A stretch of DNA of 64,000 nucleotides, from positions 62,001 to 126,000 of the forward strand of contig NZ_JAHKPK010000064.1 of NCBI RefSeq assembly GCF_018860665.1, given 5' to 3'. The notes below the pieces were generated by a model. That model did not search any database. It was not told where the DNA came from and worked only from the letters and a program-made list of their open reading frames with translations. Origin of the DNA: Pacificibacter marinus. Its GTDB lineage: Bacteria; Pseudomonadota; Alphaproteobacteria; Rhodobacterales; Rhodobacteraceae. This document shows positions 9,151 through 17,804 of the stretch, one piece after another. Each line of letters begins with the position of its first letter. Positions within the stretch are counted from its first letter, which is position 1. The translations under genes and the position numbers were made by a program.

Positions 9151-10038
9151 ATGGCGAAAAAATACGGTTCAAAATATTCACCTGACAACACCAATGACGC
9201 GCACAGATCGATGGACGCCCCAAAAGCACGTCCTTTTGATGGCAAAAAGCCATCCCGTGTGGGCGCGCGCTCAAACATCTTGTTTTATGCTGCCCTGCCC
9301 TTGGCATGGAAAGCTTTTGGCGCTGAACCCGTTGTCATGGCGCAATACATTGTCGCTTTGGGATTGTTGTTGGGGGCCGCTTGGCTGACCCGCGAAGGCC
9401 TGAAAGCGCAAGAAGCCTATGAAGCACGCAAAGTCGCTCGCCGCCCTGCGTTTCCACGCAAAATTTTCGGATCTGCGTTGACAGGCCTTGGTCTTGGCCT
9501 TGTTGGTATCGCGGGTTGGGGCCCACTTGAAGCTGCCATTTTCGCGGTTCTCGGCACGGCTTTACACAGTTTTGCCTTTGGTATTGACCCTTTGAAACAC
9601 AAAGGCATGGAAGGCATCGACACCTTTCAACAAGATCGCGTGGCCAAAGCTGTCACCGAGGCCGAACGCCATTTGGCGTCGATGCGTGACTCCCTAGAGC
9701 GCACGGGCGATCGCGAGGCGCAAACCCGCCTAGATCAATTCGCCAAAACCGCCCGCGCCATGTTTCGCACCGTCGAAGAAGATCCGCGCGATTTGACGGC
9801 AGCGCGCAAATATTTGAGCGTCTATTTGCAAGGTGCGCGTGACGCGACCACAAAATTTGCCGACATCTGGGGCCGCAGCCGTAACATGGAAGCGCGCGCA
9901 TCATATCTTGCGCTTTTAGACGATCTTGAAAGCAATTTCACAGCACGCAACAAAGCGTTACTTTTAGACAATAAGGTCGATCTTGACATCGAGATCGACG
10001 TACTTCGCGACCGATTGGCTCGCGAAGGTATCAAGTAA
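9151..10038 (+). CDS. XpaC-like protein (5-bromo-4-chloroindolyl phosphate hydrolysis family)
   Basis: 295 aa. Two to four hydrophobic segments lie in the first half (ILFYAALPLAW, YIVALGLLLGAAWL, GLGLGLVGIAGW, FAVLGTALHSFAFG). The C-terminal half is helical and polar. This architecture, and its place directly before a TelA gene, match the XpaC family, which is usually paired with TelA. The old enzymatic name is not mechanistically supported; a membrane-stress role is inferred from neighbours. Confidence 0.8.
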   Translation: MAKKYGSKYSPDNTNDAHRSMDAPKARPFDGKKPSRVGARSNILFYAALPLAWKAFGAEPVVMAQYIVALGLLLGAAWLTREGLKAQEAYEARKVARRPAFPRKIFGSALTGLGLGLVGIAGWGPLEAAIFAVLGTALHSFAFGIDPLKHKGMEGIDTFQQDRVAKAVTEAERHLASMRDSLERTGDREAQTRLDQFAKTARAMFRTVEEDPRDLTAARKYLSVYLQGARDATTKFADIWGRSRNMEARASYLALLDDLESNFTARNKALLLDNKVDLDIEIDVLRDRLAREGIK

Positions 10039-10065
10039 ATCAAACAGTTATCTCTGGGGGACGTC

Positions 10066-11256
10066 ATGTCAGATACCACTCGCCAAAAAGCCGAAGCCAC
10101 GTTGAAAGACGTCGAAGCCGTCACAGCCGTTGTCCTGCCTGAACCCGCGGGCGATCTTGTCGTCTTGGAAGCTGCAGAACCTGCACAGGCTGACGCGATC
10201 CGCAGCGCCATGACTGAAATCGATATGAGCGATACAAATTCCATCGTGCGTTTCGGCTCTGGCGCGCAAGCCGAATTGCAAGAGATTTCCCAAGCCATGC
10301 TCGCAGATGTGCGGAACAAAGACGTCGGGCCTGCGGGCGACAGTCTACGATCCATCGTAACCACCATTCGCGGCTTTTCCATCTCTGAACTCGATGTGCG
10401 CCGTGATCGGTCTTGGTGGGAAAAACTTCTGGGACGCGCAGCCCCTATGGCGAAATTCGTTGCCCGTTTCGAGACTGTCCAAGGCCAGATTGACGACATC
10501 ACAGACAATCTTTTGTCGCATGAGCACACGCTTTTGAAAGACATCAAATCCTTGGATGTTTTGTACGATCGTACACTGACATTCTACGACGAATTGGGCA
10601 TCTACATTGCCGCTGGCGAAGAAAAGCTCAAAGAACTTGATGGCGTGACCATTCCCGCGAAAGAAGCAGACGTGGCAGCTGCGGCGGAAAACGATCAAGT
10701 CATGGTCGCGCAAGAACTGCGCGATCTACGTGCCGCGCGCGATGATCTGGAACGCCGCGTACATGACCTAAAACTGACGCGCCAAGTCACCATGCAGTCC
10801 TTGCCGTCCATCCGTTTGGTACAAGAAAACGACAAATCCTTGGTCACAAAAATCAATTCAACCTTGGTCAACACAGTGCCCTTGTGGGAAACCCAATTGG
10901 CCCAAGCCGTGACCATTCAACGCTCCTCAGAGGCGGCACATGCGGTGCGCGAAGCCAATGATTTGACCAACGAATTGCTGACATCCAACGCCAAGAACCT
11001 GCGCCAAGCCAACAAAGTGGTGCGCGAAGAAATGGAACGTGGCGTGTTTGACATCGAGGCCGTAAAAACCGCCAATGCTGAATTGATCGCAACCATCCAA
11101 GAAAGTCTGCAGATCGCCGACGATGGCAAAACCAAACGTGCGGCTGCAGAAGCTGACCTGAAGCAAATGGAAGCAGAACTGCGCGACACATTAGCCTCGG
11201 CAAAAGCCAAACGCACAGGCTCCGGCGACAACGCTGGCACAGCTGTTCCGAGCTAA
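10066..11256 (+). CDS. TelA/toxic-anion-resistance family protein
   Basis: 396 aa, mostly helical and coiled-coil, no membrane segments. The TelA hallmarks RDRSWWEKLLGR (near 105-117) and the QLAQAVTIQRSSEAAHAVREANDLTNELL helix block are present. TelA proteins are linked to tellurite, nisin and other envelope stresses, but their biochemistry is unresolved. A ggggg ribosome site lies 8 bases before the ATG. It follows the XpaC-like gene by 27 bases and precedes the lipoprotein gene by 2 bases. Confidence 0.9.
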   Translation: MSDTTRQKAEATLKDVEAVTAVVLPEPAGDLVVLEAAEPAQADAIRSAMTEIDMSDTNSIVRFGSGAQAELQEISQAMLADVRNKDVGPAGDSLRSIVTTIRGFSISELDVRRDRSWWEKLLGRAAPMAKFVARFETVQGQIDDITDNLLSHEHTLLKDIKSLDVLYDRTLTFYDELGIYIAAGEEKLKELDGVTIPAKEADVAAAAENDQVMVAQELRDLRAARDDLERRVHDLKLTRQVTMQSLPSIRLVQENDKSLVTKINSTLVNTVPLWETQLAQAVTIQRSSEAAHAVREANDLTNELLTSNAKNLRQANKVVREEMERGVFDIEAVKTANAELIATIQESLQIADDGKTKRAAAEADLKQMEAELRDTLASAKAKRTGSGDNAGTAVPS

Positions 11257-11258
11257 GG

Positions 11259-12233
11259 GTGTCACAAGGCGGCACATATAAAACTCGACGCGCTGCGGGG
11301 CTTGTTGTCCTCGCAGCCGCTGCCGTGCTGTCCGGCTGCGTCCAACCCGCAGCTGTGTCGCCGATCCCTCAATCACGCCCCGCCACTGTGCCCACAGCAG
11401 TTGAGGCCGAAGCGACGCCTCAAGGGCCCTCAGCGCAAAGTAACGCTATGCGTGACTATTACGCGAAAGTGCAAAGCAACCTGCTGCTCAATGATTTGCT
11501 GCGCACAGATGGCGGCGGCAGTGATACGCCGTTCACAACCCACCAGCTGGCCAATAATTTCGACGCCATTGCGCTGAATGACGAATATACCAGTGTGGGC
11601 GGCACTTATGTGGCCCGCACCACGCCGTCGTCACTGCATAAATGGGCTGGTCCTGTGCGCATTGGTCTGGAATTTGGCGCCAGTATTCCCGATGCACAAC
11701 GCGCCACAGACCGCGCGACAGTTGAGGCTTTGACAGGGCGTCTTGCACGGGCAACGAACCATTCGATTTCGATGTCAGCACGCCCCAACTTCCATGTTTT
11801 GGTGTTGAACGAAGACGAACGCCAAGTGATCGGCCCCCGCCTTGAACAACTTATCCCCGGCATCGGCCAAGCTGCCATTAATTCCATCGAAAACATGCCG
11901 CGGTCCAACTATTGTTTGGTGGTGGCGTCCGACCCTTCAGACAATGGTGTTTATCAAACGGCCGTGGCGATCATTCGCGGCGAACACCCTGATTTGATGC
12001 GAAAGTCATGTTTTCACGAAGAAATTGCGCAGGGGCTTGGCCTTGCCAATGACACGCCGCGTGCCCGTCCGTCAATTTTCAACGACGACGAAGAATTCGC
12101 GTTGCTGACGGGGCATGATGAATTGCTGCTGCGTATTTTGTATGATCCGCGCCTTTACCCCGGTATGCAGCCCGAAATCGCCCGTCCTATTTCTGCGCAA
12201 ATCGCCAACGAGCTGATGCGCGACGCCACTTAA
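11259..12233 (+). CDS. DUF2927 lipoprotein
   Basis: 324 aa. GTG start two bases after the telA-like stop, implying coupled translation. A lipoprotein signal (VLAAAAVLSGC) puts the lipid-modified Cys near residue 27. A Pro/Ala-rich linker leads to a globular domain with NFHVLVLNEDERQVIGPRL and NYCLVVASD blocks, which I associate with DUF2927. The central HEEIAQGLGL suggests a metallopeptidase-like helix but lacks a full HExxH. It anchors an envelope component to this operon. Confidence 0.75.
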   Translation: MSQGGTYKTRRAAGLVVLAAAAVLSGCVQPAAVSPIPQSRPATVPTAVEAEATPQGPSAQSNAMRDYYAKVQSNLLLNDLLRTDGGGSDTPFTTHQLANNFDAIALNDEYTSVGGTYVARTTPSSLHKWAGPVRIGLEFGASIPDAQRATDRATVEALTGRLARATNHSISMSARPNFHVLVLNEDERQVIGPRLEQLIPGIGQAAINSIENMPRSNYCLVVASDPSDNGVYQTAVAIIRGEHPDLMRKSCFHEEIAQGLGLANDTPRARPSIFNDDEEFALLTGHDELLLRILYDPRLYPGMQPEIARPISAQIANELMRDAT

Positions 12234-12251
12234 CCACCACAGGAGCCTCCC

Positions 12252-13355
12252 ATGGGAATTTTCGATTTTCTATCTGGTGAATTTATTGATGTCATCCACT
12301 GGACCGATGACACCCGCGATACAATGGTGTGGCGTTTTGAACGTGAAGCGCATGAAATAAAATACGGCGCGAAACTGACCGTACGCGAAGGTCAAGCAGC
12401 TGTTTTCGTGCATGAAGGTCAATTGGCGGATGTATTTACGCCCGGTCTCTACATGCTTGAGACCAACAACATGCCGATTTTGACGACTTTGAACCATTGG
12501 GATCACGGCTTTAAATCGCCGTTCAAATCTGAAATTTATTACGTCAACACCACACGGTTCTCAGATCTCAAATGGGGCACAAAGAATCCGATCATGTGTC
12601 GCGACCCAGAGTTTGGCCCGGTGCGCATTCGTGCCTACGGCACCTATACGGTCAAGGTCTCAGACCCTGCGCTGTTTTTGACGGAAATCGTTGGCACAGA
12701 CGGCGAATTCACCATGGACGAAATCTCGTTCCAAATCCGCAATATCATCGTGCAAGCGTTTTCACGCATCGTCGCCTCAAGCGGTATTCCTGTACTGGAT
12801 ATGGCCGCGAACACTGATGGTCTTGGCAAACTGGTGGCCACTGAAATTTCCAAAGTCGTCGCCGACTATGGCCTTGTTATTCCTGAATATTACATCGAGA
12901 ACATCAGCTTGCCTGAAGCGGTTGAAGCAGCCCTTGATAAACGCACCTCGATGGGGATAGTCGGCAATCTGGACAACTACATGAAATTCAACGCAGCCGA
13001 AGGCATGGGCGCGGAGAACTCTGCCATGGCGGCCTCGATGGGCGCAGGTATCGGCGCGGGTCTTGGCATGGGCATGGCGCAACAAGCAGCAGGCCCTTGG
13101 GGCGCACGCCCAACAGCCGCCGTCCAAGCGCCACCACCGCCCCCCGTAGAACATGTGTGGCATATCGCTGTGAATGGCGAAACCAAGGGCCCGTTTTCAA
13201 AAGCGGAAATGGGCCAGATGGCGGCAAAAGGCACACTCACCCGTGCCTCTTATGTCTGGACCCAAGGCCAAGATGGCTGGCTGGAAGCCGATGATGTGGT
13301 CGAGCTGTCACAGCTGTTTTCCGTGGCCCCGCCCCCACCACCACCCGGAGCCTAA
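12252..13355 (+). CDS. SPFH/virion-core-like protein with C-terminal GYF_2 domain
   Basis: 367 aa. Residues about 20-250 match the YdjI-type SPFH (prohibitin-like) family: MGIFDFLSGEFIDVI start, LEQ-like RFEREAHEIKYGAKLTVREGQ and the YIENISLPEAVEAALDKR tail. A Gly/Ala/Met hinge follows, then a DUF4339/GYF_2 fold (WHIAVNGETKGPFS...W.QG.DGW) and a proline run at the end. SPFH proteins organise membrane microdomains; in Bacillus, YdjI partners with a zinc-ribbon protein (YdjG), and a comparable gene lies two genes downstream here. No TM helix is evident. Confidence 0.88.
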   Translation: MGIFDFLSGEFIDVIHWTDDTRDTMVWRFEREAHEIKYGAKLTVREGQAAVFVHEGQLADVFTPGLYMLETNNMPILTTLNHWDHGFKSPFKSEIYYVNTTRFSDLKWGTKNPIMCRDPEFGPVRIRAYGTYTVKVSDPALFLTEIVGTDGEFTMDEISFQIRNIIVQAFSRIVASSGIPVLDMAANTDGLGKLVATEISKVVADYGLVIPEYYIENISLPEAVEAALDKRTSMGIVGNLDNYMKFNAAEGMGAENSAMAASMGAGIGAGLGMGMAQQAAGPWGARPTAAVQAPPPPPVEHVWHIAVNGETKGPFSKAEMGQMAAKGTLTRASYVWTQGQDGWLEADDVVELSQLFSVAPPPPPPGA

Positions 13356-13379
13356 AGCGGCGATTGGACTGACCTGACC

Positions 13380-13775
13380 ATGCCTCCTAAAGCCATGCCA
13401 CCAAAAGTGATCCGCAAAGCCGAAGGCCGCGCCCGCAAAGACGCCCGCGCCGAAGACATCGCGCTGGCGTTGATGGGCGTTGGCCCATTGCCCGTTGACA
13501 TGATCGCAGATGATGCGACTTGGGAACGAGGACAAGACGCCCCAGCCGCTGGCCGTACGGCCATCGCAAAAGTGTTTGACGCCCTGACCGCTCCTGACAC
13601 CATCACCGTCGATCAAGTTGTCACCCATGGCAAAGCGGCATCGGTTTCTGGTCGGCTGACACGCGGCGCGCAAGAACGTATCTTTTGCCACGTGATCCGG
13701 CACACAACTGAGGCAGCCACGCAAATCGCGCAGATCGTCAGCTTTGAACACGCAGAGGGTCGTCATGACCGATAA
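13380..13775 (+). CDS. Small protein of unknown function, possibly NTF2-like
   Basis: 131 aa. The N-terminus is basic (PPKVIRKAEGRARKDARAED). The rest (TAIAKVFDALTAPDTITVDQVVTHGKAASVSGRL, then FCHVIRHTT) has the alternating pattern of a SnoaL/NTF2-like cone, but this is a weak resemblance. It overlaps the next gene by 11 bases, so it belongs to the operon. I do not recognise a family. Confidence 0.6.
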   Translation: MPPKAMPPKVIRKAEGRARKDARAEDIALALMGVGPLPVDMIADDATWERGQDAPAAGRTAIAKVFDALTAPDTITVDQVVTHGKAASVSGRLTRGAQERIFCHVIRHTTEAATQIAQIVSFEHAEGRHDR

Positions 13776-14877
13776 CGACGGATTGCCAGCCCAAGACGTT
13801 TTACAAGATCACCGTTTTCCCTGCACCACTTGCGGGGCGGACATGCGGTTTTCGCCCGACACGGGCACACTGGCCTGTGATCATTGCGGGGCAACTGAAG
13901 CTTTGGACATCGGCGGGGCAACAGGCCCCTATGAGTTGGATTTCAGTCGCGCCATCAAAGACCTATTGCCGCAACAAGATATGGAAAACACCCGTGTCTC
14001 TGAATGTCCGAATTGTGGCGCACAGGTCGAGTTCAGCGCCGAGATCCATGCCACGGAATGTCCGTTTTGTGCCACGCCAGTGGTGGCAGACACAGGGCTA
14101 CATCGCCAAATCAAACCGCGTGGATTGTTGCCCTTTGCGCTGACTGAGGCGACAGCACGTGAGGCGATGAATGATTGGCTTGGCGGATTGTGGTTTGCCC
14201 CGAACGGGTTGCAAGACTACGCCCGAAAAGGGCGCAAACTGTCTGGTATTTACGTCCCCTATTGGACCTTTGATGCCGATACCAAATCACAATATTCCGG
14301 TATGCGCGGGGACGATTATTATGTCACCAAAACCGTTATGCGTGATGGCAAACGTAAACAAGTGCGCGAGCGGCGCACCAAATGGCGCAACAAATCGGGG
14401 CGTGTCGCACGATTTTTTGATGACGTTTTGGTACTGGCCTCTACCTCTTTACCAAAAAAATATACCGAAGGGTTAGAACCTTGGGATTTGCAAGCAATGG
14501 AACCCTATGTTCCTGACTACATTGCTGGGTTTCGCGCCGAAAGTTACTCTGTTGATTTGGAAGACGGCTATCGGTCTGCGCGCAGTTATATGGACCGCGT
14601 GATTTTGCGCGACGTTAAATTTGACATCGGCGGTGATCGTCAGCAAGTGGCCAGTGTCAACACGCAAGTTTCAAACGTGACATTCAAACATGTGCTGCTG
14701 CCTGTTTGGATGGCCGCCTATAAATACCGCGGGAAAACCTATCGCTTTGTCGTCAACGGACGGTCTGGTCGGGTACAAGGCGAACGCCCGTGGTCGGCTT
14801 GGAAAATCGCCTTTGCTGTTATTTTAGGCGCAATCGTTGCAGCCGCCATCGGTTTTATCGCGTCACAATATCAATGA
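13765..14877 (+). CDS. Membrane-anchored TFIIB-type zinc-ribbon protein (YdjG-like)
   Basis: 370 aa from the ATG at 13765, which has an agaggg ribosome site. Two zinc ribbons occupy the N-terminus (CTTCG...CDHCG, then CPNCG...CPFC). A beta-rich middle follows (GIYVPYWTFDADTKSQYSG, characteristic of this family), and a single C-terminal TM helix (about 345-365). It resembles the YdjG half of the Bacillus YdjG-YdjI pair. Last gene of the XpaC/TelA operon; the ribbon would face the cytoplasm and could recruit the SPFH protein (inference). Confidence 0.82.
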   Translation: MTDNDGLPAQDVLQDHRFPCTTCGADMRFSPDTGTLACDHCGATEALDIGGATGPYELDFSRAIKDLLPQQDMENTRVSECPNCGAQVEFSAEIHATECPFCATPVVADTGLHRQIKPRGLLPFALTEATAREAMNDWLGGLWFAPNGLQDYARKGRKLSGIYVPYWTFDADTKSQYSGMRGDDYYVTKTVMRDGKRKQVRERRTKWRNKSGRVARFFDDVLVLASTSLPKKYTEGLEPWDLQAMEPYVPDYIAGFRAESYSVDLEDGYRSARSYMDRVILRDVKFDIGGDRQQVASVNTQVSNVTFKHVLLPVWMAAYKYRGKTYRFVVNGRSGRVQGERPWSAWKIAFAVILGAIVAAAIGFIASQYQ

Positions 14878-14912
14878 TTTTGAATGCGTTTTTGATCAGA
14901 TAACGCTTGCCC

Positions 14913-14926
14913 TGATAGCGCTAACG
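14913..14926. promoter_or_regulatory. LacI-family-like operator before sugar kinase
   Basis: The sequence TGATAGCGCTAACG is centred on the palindrome TAGCGCTA and resembles LacI/GalR-family sites, which have a central CG flanked by A/T half-sites. It lies about 40 bases upstream of the kinase start. No LacI regulator gene is in the window. Confidence 0.5.
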
Positions 14927-14963
14927 AATTTAAAACGACTGCAACCTTATAAGGAATTGCCCC

Positions 14964-15884
14964 ATGATCCTCTGCGCTGGTGAAGCTCTGATCGATATGT
15001 TGCCCCGTACCTCCACCTTGAATGAGGATGCCTATGCCCCCCATGCGGGCGGCGCTGTGTTCAACACGGCGATTGCTTTGGGGCGTCTTGGCGCGAAACC
15101 CGCGTTTTTCCATGGCTTGTCGAATGATTTCTTTGGCGAATTGCTCAAATCCAAACTGGCTGAGAGCGGCGTGGACGCATCATTGGCAGTGACCGCGGAT
15201 CGGCCTTGCACCGTGGCCTTTGTAAAATTGGTCGATGGCCATGCGACCTATGCGTTTTATGATGAAAACACAGCGGGCCGCATGCTGACACCAACTGATT
15301 TGCCGGACATTCCCGACACTGTGGACGCGCTGTTTTTTGGCGGCATTTCCTTGCCGGTTGAGCCTTGCGGCGAGGCCTACGAGGCCCTCTGTGCCCGCGA
15401 AGCAGCCACCCGCGTGATCATGATGGACCCGAACATTCGCCCATCGTTTATCAAGAATGAAGCACGGTATCGCGCACGTATGGACCACATGTTAAGCCTG
15501 TGTGATATCGTGAAAGTGTCCGACGAAGACCTTTTGTGGATCATGGGTGACGGCGATATTGAGCAGCATATTCAAACGCTTTTAACCAAAGGCCCGAAAC
15601 TGGTGTGCTTGACCGAAGGTTCTGAAGGTGTGCGCGGCTTTACCAAAAACGGTGTCGTGCACGTTACTGCAACCAAGGTCGAGGTGGCCGATACGGTGGG
15701 TGCGGGCGATACGTTCAACGCGGGTCTTTTGGCCTCATTGCAACAAAGCGGCAAGCTGACCAAAACAGGCGTGGCCGATCTGGATGACGAGACCATCCGC
15801 GCAGCCTTGGAGATGGGATCAAAAGCGGCAGCGATCACGGTGTCACGCGCAGGCGCAAATCCTCCTTGGACCCATGAGATGTAA
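14964..15884 (+). CDS. PfkB-family sugar kinase (fructokinase-like)
   Basis: 306 aa. It phosphorylates a sugar with ATP, probably fructose, judging from the [11 protein letters not shown] start and [15 protein letters not shown] motif typical of fructokinases. The second PfkB signature is [16 protein letters not shown], with catalytic Asp in GAGD. Substrate is not provable from sequence. A LacI-type site lies upstream, consistent with sugar control. dtd follows by two bases. Confidence 0.85.
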   Translation: MILCAGEALIDMLPRTSTLNEDAYAPHAGGAVFNTAIALGRLGAKPAFFHGLSNDFFGELLKSKLAESGVDASLAVTADRPCTVAFVKLVDGHATYAFYDENTAGRMLTPTDLPDIPDTVDALFFGGISLPVEPCGEAYEALCAREAATRVIMMDPNIRPSFIKNEARYRARMDHMLSLCDIVKVSDEDLLWIMGDGDIEQHIQTLLTKGPKLVCLTEGSEGVRGFTKNGVVHVTATKVEVADTVGAGDTFNAGLLASLQQSGKLTKTGVADLDDETIRAALEMGSKAAAITVSRAGANPPWTHEM

Positions 15885-15886
15885 TC

Positions 15887-16330
15887 ATGCGGGTTCTGGT
15901 TCAACGGGTACTTGAGGCCAGCGTTAAGGTTGATGGCAAAACCGTCGGTGAATGCGCGCAGGGGCTATTGGTCTTTGTCTGCGCGATGCGTGGCGATACC
16001 AAAGCCGAGGCGCAGAAACTGGCAACCAAGCTGTCCAAGCTGCGGATTTTCCAAGACGACACGGGAAAAATGAACCTATCGCTGCGCGACATCAATGGGT
16101 CCGCTTTGGTCGTGAGCCAATTCACTTTGGCTGCCAATACCAAAGGCAACCGCCCCGGTTTTTCCAACGCGGCTGATCCACAAACTGGCAAGATGCTCTA
16201 TAATGCTTTCACGGGGTTTCTGGCCGATACAGGCGTTCCAGTTCAAACCGGTGAGTTTGGCGCAGACATGAAGGTGAGCCTGATCAATGATGGTCCTGTG
16301 ACCATCTGGATGGATACAGACGACACATAG
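15887..16330 (+). CDS. dtd: D-aminoacyl-tRNA deacylase
   Basis: 147 aa, the standard DTD length. It hydrolyses D-amino acids mischarged on tRNA. The N-terminus [13 protein letters not shown], the SQFTLAA motif and the cross-subunit motif NDGPVT near the C-terminus (GPVTIWMDT) are present. It lies two bases after the kinase gene and has a strong intrinsic terminator directly behind. Confidence 0.95.
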   Translation: MRVLVQRVLEASVKVDGKTVGECAQGLLVFVCAMRGDTKAEAQKLATKLSKLRIFQDDTGKMNLSLRDINGSALVVSQFTLAANTKGNRPGFSNAADPQTGKMLYNAFTGFLADTGVPVQTGEFGADMKVSLINDGPVTIWMDTDDT

Positions 16331-16331
16331 A

Positions 16332-16353
16332 AAAGGCCCCCAACGGGGCCTTT
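16332..16353 (+). terminator. Intrinsic terminator after dtd
   Basis: A nine-bp stem aaaggcccc / ggggccttt with a caac loop lies two bases after the dtd stop. It faces the convergent chrR gene and, being A/T flanked on both sides, may work both ways. Confidence 0.8.
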
Positions 16354-16379
16354 AAACTTATTAAACAAGACCTTAACGC

Positions 16380-17018
16380 TTAAATACGGAACAAGGGCTG
16401 TAAAAGGCGCGGCACAAAGGCGCTGAACTTCAACGGCGCATCCGTCGCGGCCAGGCAGATGCATGGCATGCCCTCTTCGGCAACTGGCGTATGCTCTAAC
16501 GTGTCGTCAGCCACTTCCAAATCACCACGCGCGAAGCGACCCGTTTCGTCCTTGAAGGCGCCTTGCAGCACTAAAGTCAGCTCAAGCCCGCCATGAGTAT
16601 GGTCTGGCACAGCAAAGCCCGGAGCGATGTGTAAAAGGCGTACGGACCCCTCTTTGCCCGCATTCAAAATGCACTGTTTGGCCCCAGGTCCAAGCGAGCG
16701 CCATTTTGGTGCTTTGCTGCCCAGTGCTTCCAACACAGGTGTTGGAAATGTGTCATCGCCACGCGGGCGCTCAGGCTCGGGCGGGATATCATCATCCAGT
16801 CCCGCCATCACGCGGTTGCGCAGATCACTTGTGATGGAAATGGGATCGAAAGCATCCAATAACACACCGCCAACGGCCTCATGAGCCGCCAAATTGGCAC
16901 GGCATTCTTCACAAATCGACACATGTGCGGCCACAACCAAAGCAAAAGGTTGCGCCAAAGTGCCGGAGACATAAGAGGCCAAAAGCGCCTCAGGGATATG
17001 GTGAGCAATGTCAGTCAT
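16380..17018 (-). CDS. chrR: ChrR-type zinc anti-sigma factor with cupin domain
   Basis: 212 aa. The N-terminal zinc anti-sigma domain has His6/His7, His32, Cys36 and Cys39 (HVSICEEC), the pattern that holds RpoE inactive. The C-terminal cupin (PDHTHGGLELTLVLQG) is required for release of sigma on singlet oxygen in Rhodobacter. It starts four bases after the rpoE stop, the standard rpoE-chrR arrangement. Regulated by RpoE through the shared promoter. Confidence 0.92.
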   Translation of the reverse strand: MTDIAHHIPEALLASYVSGTLAQPFALVVAAHVSICEECRANLAAHEAVGGVLLDAFDPISITSDLRNRVMAGLDDDIPPEPERPRGDDTFPTPVLEALGSKAPKWRSLGPGAKQCILNAGKEGSVRLLHIAPGFAVPDHTHGGLELTLVLQGAFKDETGRFARGDLEVADDTLEHTPVAEEGMPCICLAATDAPLKFSAFVPRLLQPLFRI

Positions 17019-17021
17019 GAC

Positions 17022-17570
17022 TTACCGCTCTCCTTTCAATTCATGGCGCAGACGTTCAAGACCGAGCCGAATACGGGATTTTATTGTGCCAAGCGGAAGA
17101 CCCGTTTCGGCTTGGATTTCACTATGGGTCAGCTCACCCAGATAGGCCTTTTGCACCAAATCACGTTGCTCAGGGTTGAGCCGCGCAATTGCAGCGTGCA
17201 GACTGGCCGCTTCTTGTTCGATGCCCAAAACCTGTTCGCCGTCGATATCCGTGCTTTCGGGCATCGCCAATTCTTCGGGCATAGGGCGACGATCTTTACG
17301 GATCACATCGATTTGACGATTGCGGGCGATCTGGAAAATCCAACCCGATACATTCGCACGCTCTGGATTGAAGGAATGAGCCTTGCGCCAAACCGACAAC
17401 ATCACGTCTTGAATCACATCATCGGCTTGGGCGGCGCCAAATCCGTTTTTCATCAACATTCCACGCAACCGTGGCGCGAAATGATCAAAGAGCTTTGCAA
17501 AGGCCGCACGATCGCGGGCGTCGCGCACTTTGAGCATCCATTCTGTCTGCTCTGTAAACGTTGTCGACAT
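17022..17570 (-). CDS. rpoE: ECF sigma factor RpoE (ECF11 type, singlet-oxygen response)
   Basis: 182 aa from the ATG at 17570. The frame is open to 17759, but the extra N-terminus would begin upstream of the predicted promoter (17687-17715), so I reject it. Region 2 (FAKLFDHFAPRLRGML, DDVIQDVMLSVWRKAHSF) and region 4 (LPLGTIKSRIRLGLERLRHELKG) are clear. It directs RNA polymerase to singlet-oxygen defence genes; ChrR is its antagonist and cotranscribed. Ribosome site is weak. Confidence 0.92.
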   Translation of the reverse strand: MSTTFTEQTEWMLKVRDARDRAAFAKLFDHFAPRLRGMLMKNGFGAAQADDVIQDVMLSVWRKAHSFNPERANVSGWIFQIARNRQIDVIRKDRRPMPEELAMPESTDIDGEQVLGIEQEAASLHAAIARLNPEQRDLVQKAYLGELTHSEIQAETGLPLGTIKSRIRLGLERLRHELKGER

Positions 17571-17686
17571 GCCTGAAGTCACTGGCGTCCTCTCACAGGA
17601 AACCCTGCGCGCACTTCGCGCTTTGCGCAAAACAGGCGCAATGTGGGCGCCATCCAAAATTTTATGTTCATCCAGTATCATACCAA

Positions 17687-17715
17687 GCATACGAACCCCG
17701 TCGAGAGGTGGATCA
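17687..17715 (-). promoter_or_regulatory. RpoE-type promoter for rpoE-chrR
   Basis: Minus strand: TGATCC (-35, 17715-17710), 17 bases, then GTATGC (17692-17687). The same TGATCC-N17-GTA pattern occurs on the other side for the divergent operon. It agrees with the Rhodobacter RpoE consensus as I remember it (TGATCC-N18-TA). It predicts autoregulation and an approximately 110-nt leader. Confidence 0.7.
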
Positions 17716-17751
17716 CATTCAACATACATTATTTTAGGTCGGCGAAATAAA

Positions 17752-17780
17752 TGATCCAAACGAGGTGAGATCGCGTACCC
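17752..17780 (+). promoter_or_regulatory. RpoE-type promoter for the FAD-oxidoreductase operon
   Basis: Plus strand: TGATCC (17752-17757), 17 bases, GTACCC (17775-17780), ending 24 bases before the start codon. It mirrors the rpoE promoter 37 bases away on the opposite strand, so both operons should respond together to singlet oxygen. Confidence 0.7.
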
Positions 17781-17804
17781 TACACAAGCAACATAGGATT
17801 TCCG

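Noticed and set aside
17571-17759. 63-residue N-terminal extension of RpoE
   Set aside because: It includes the predicted promoter and has no conserved sequence.
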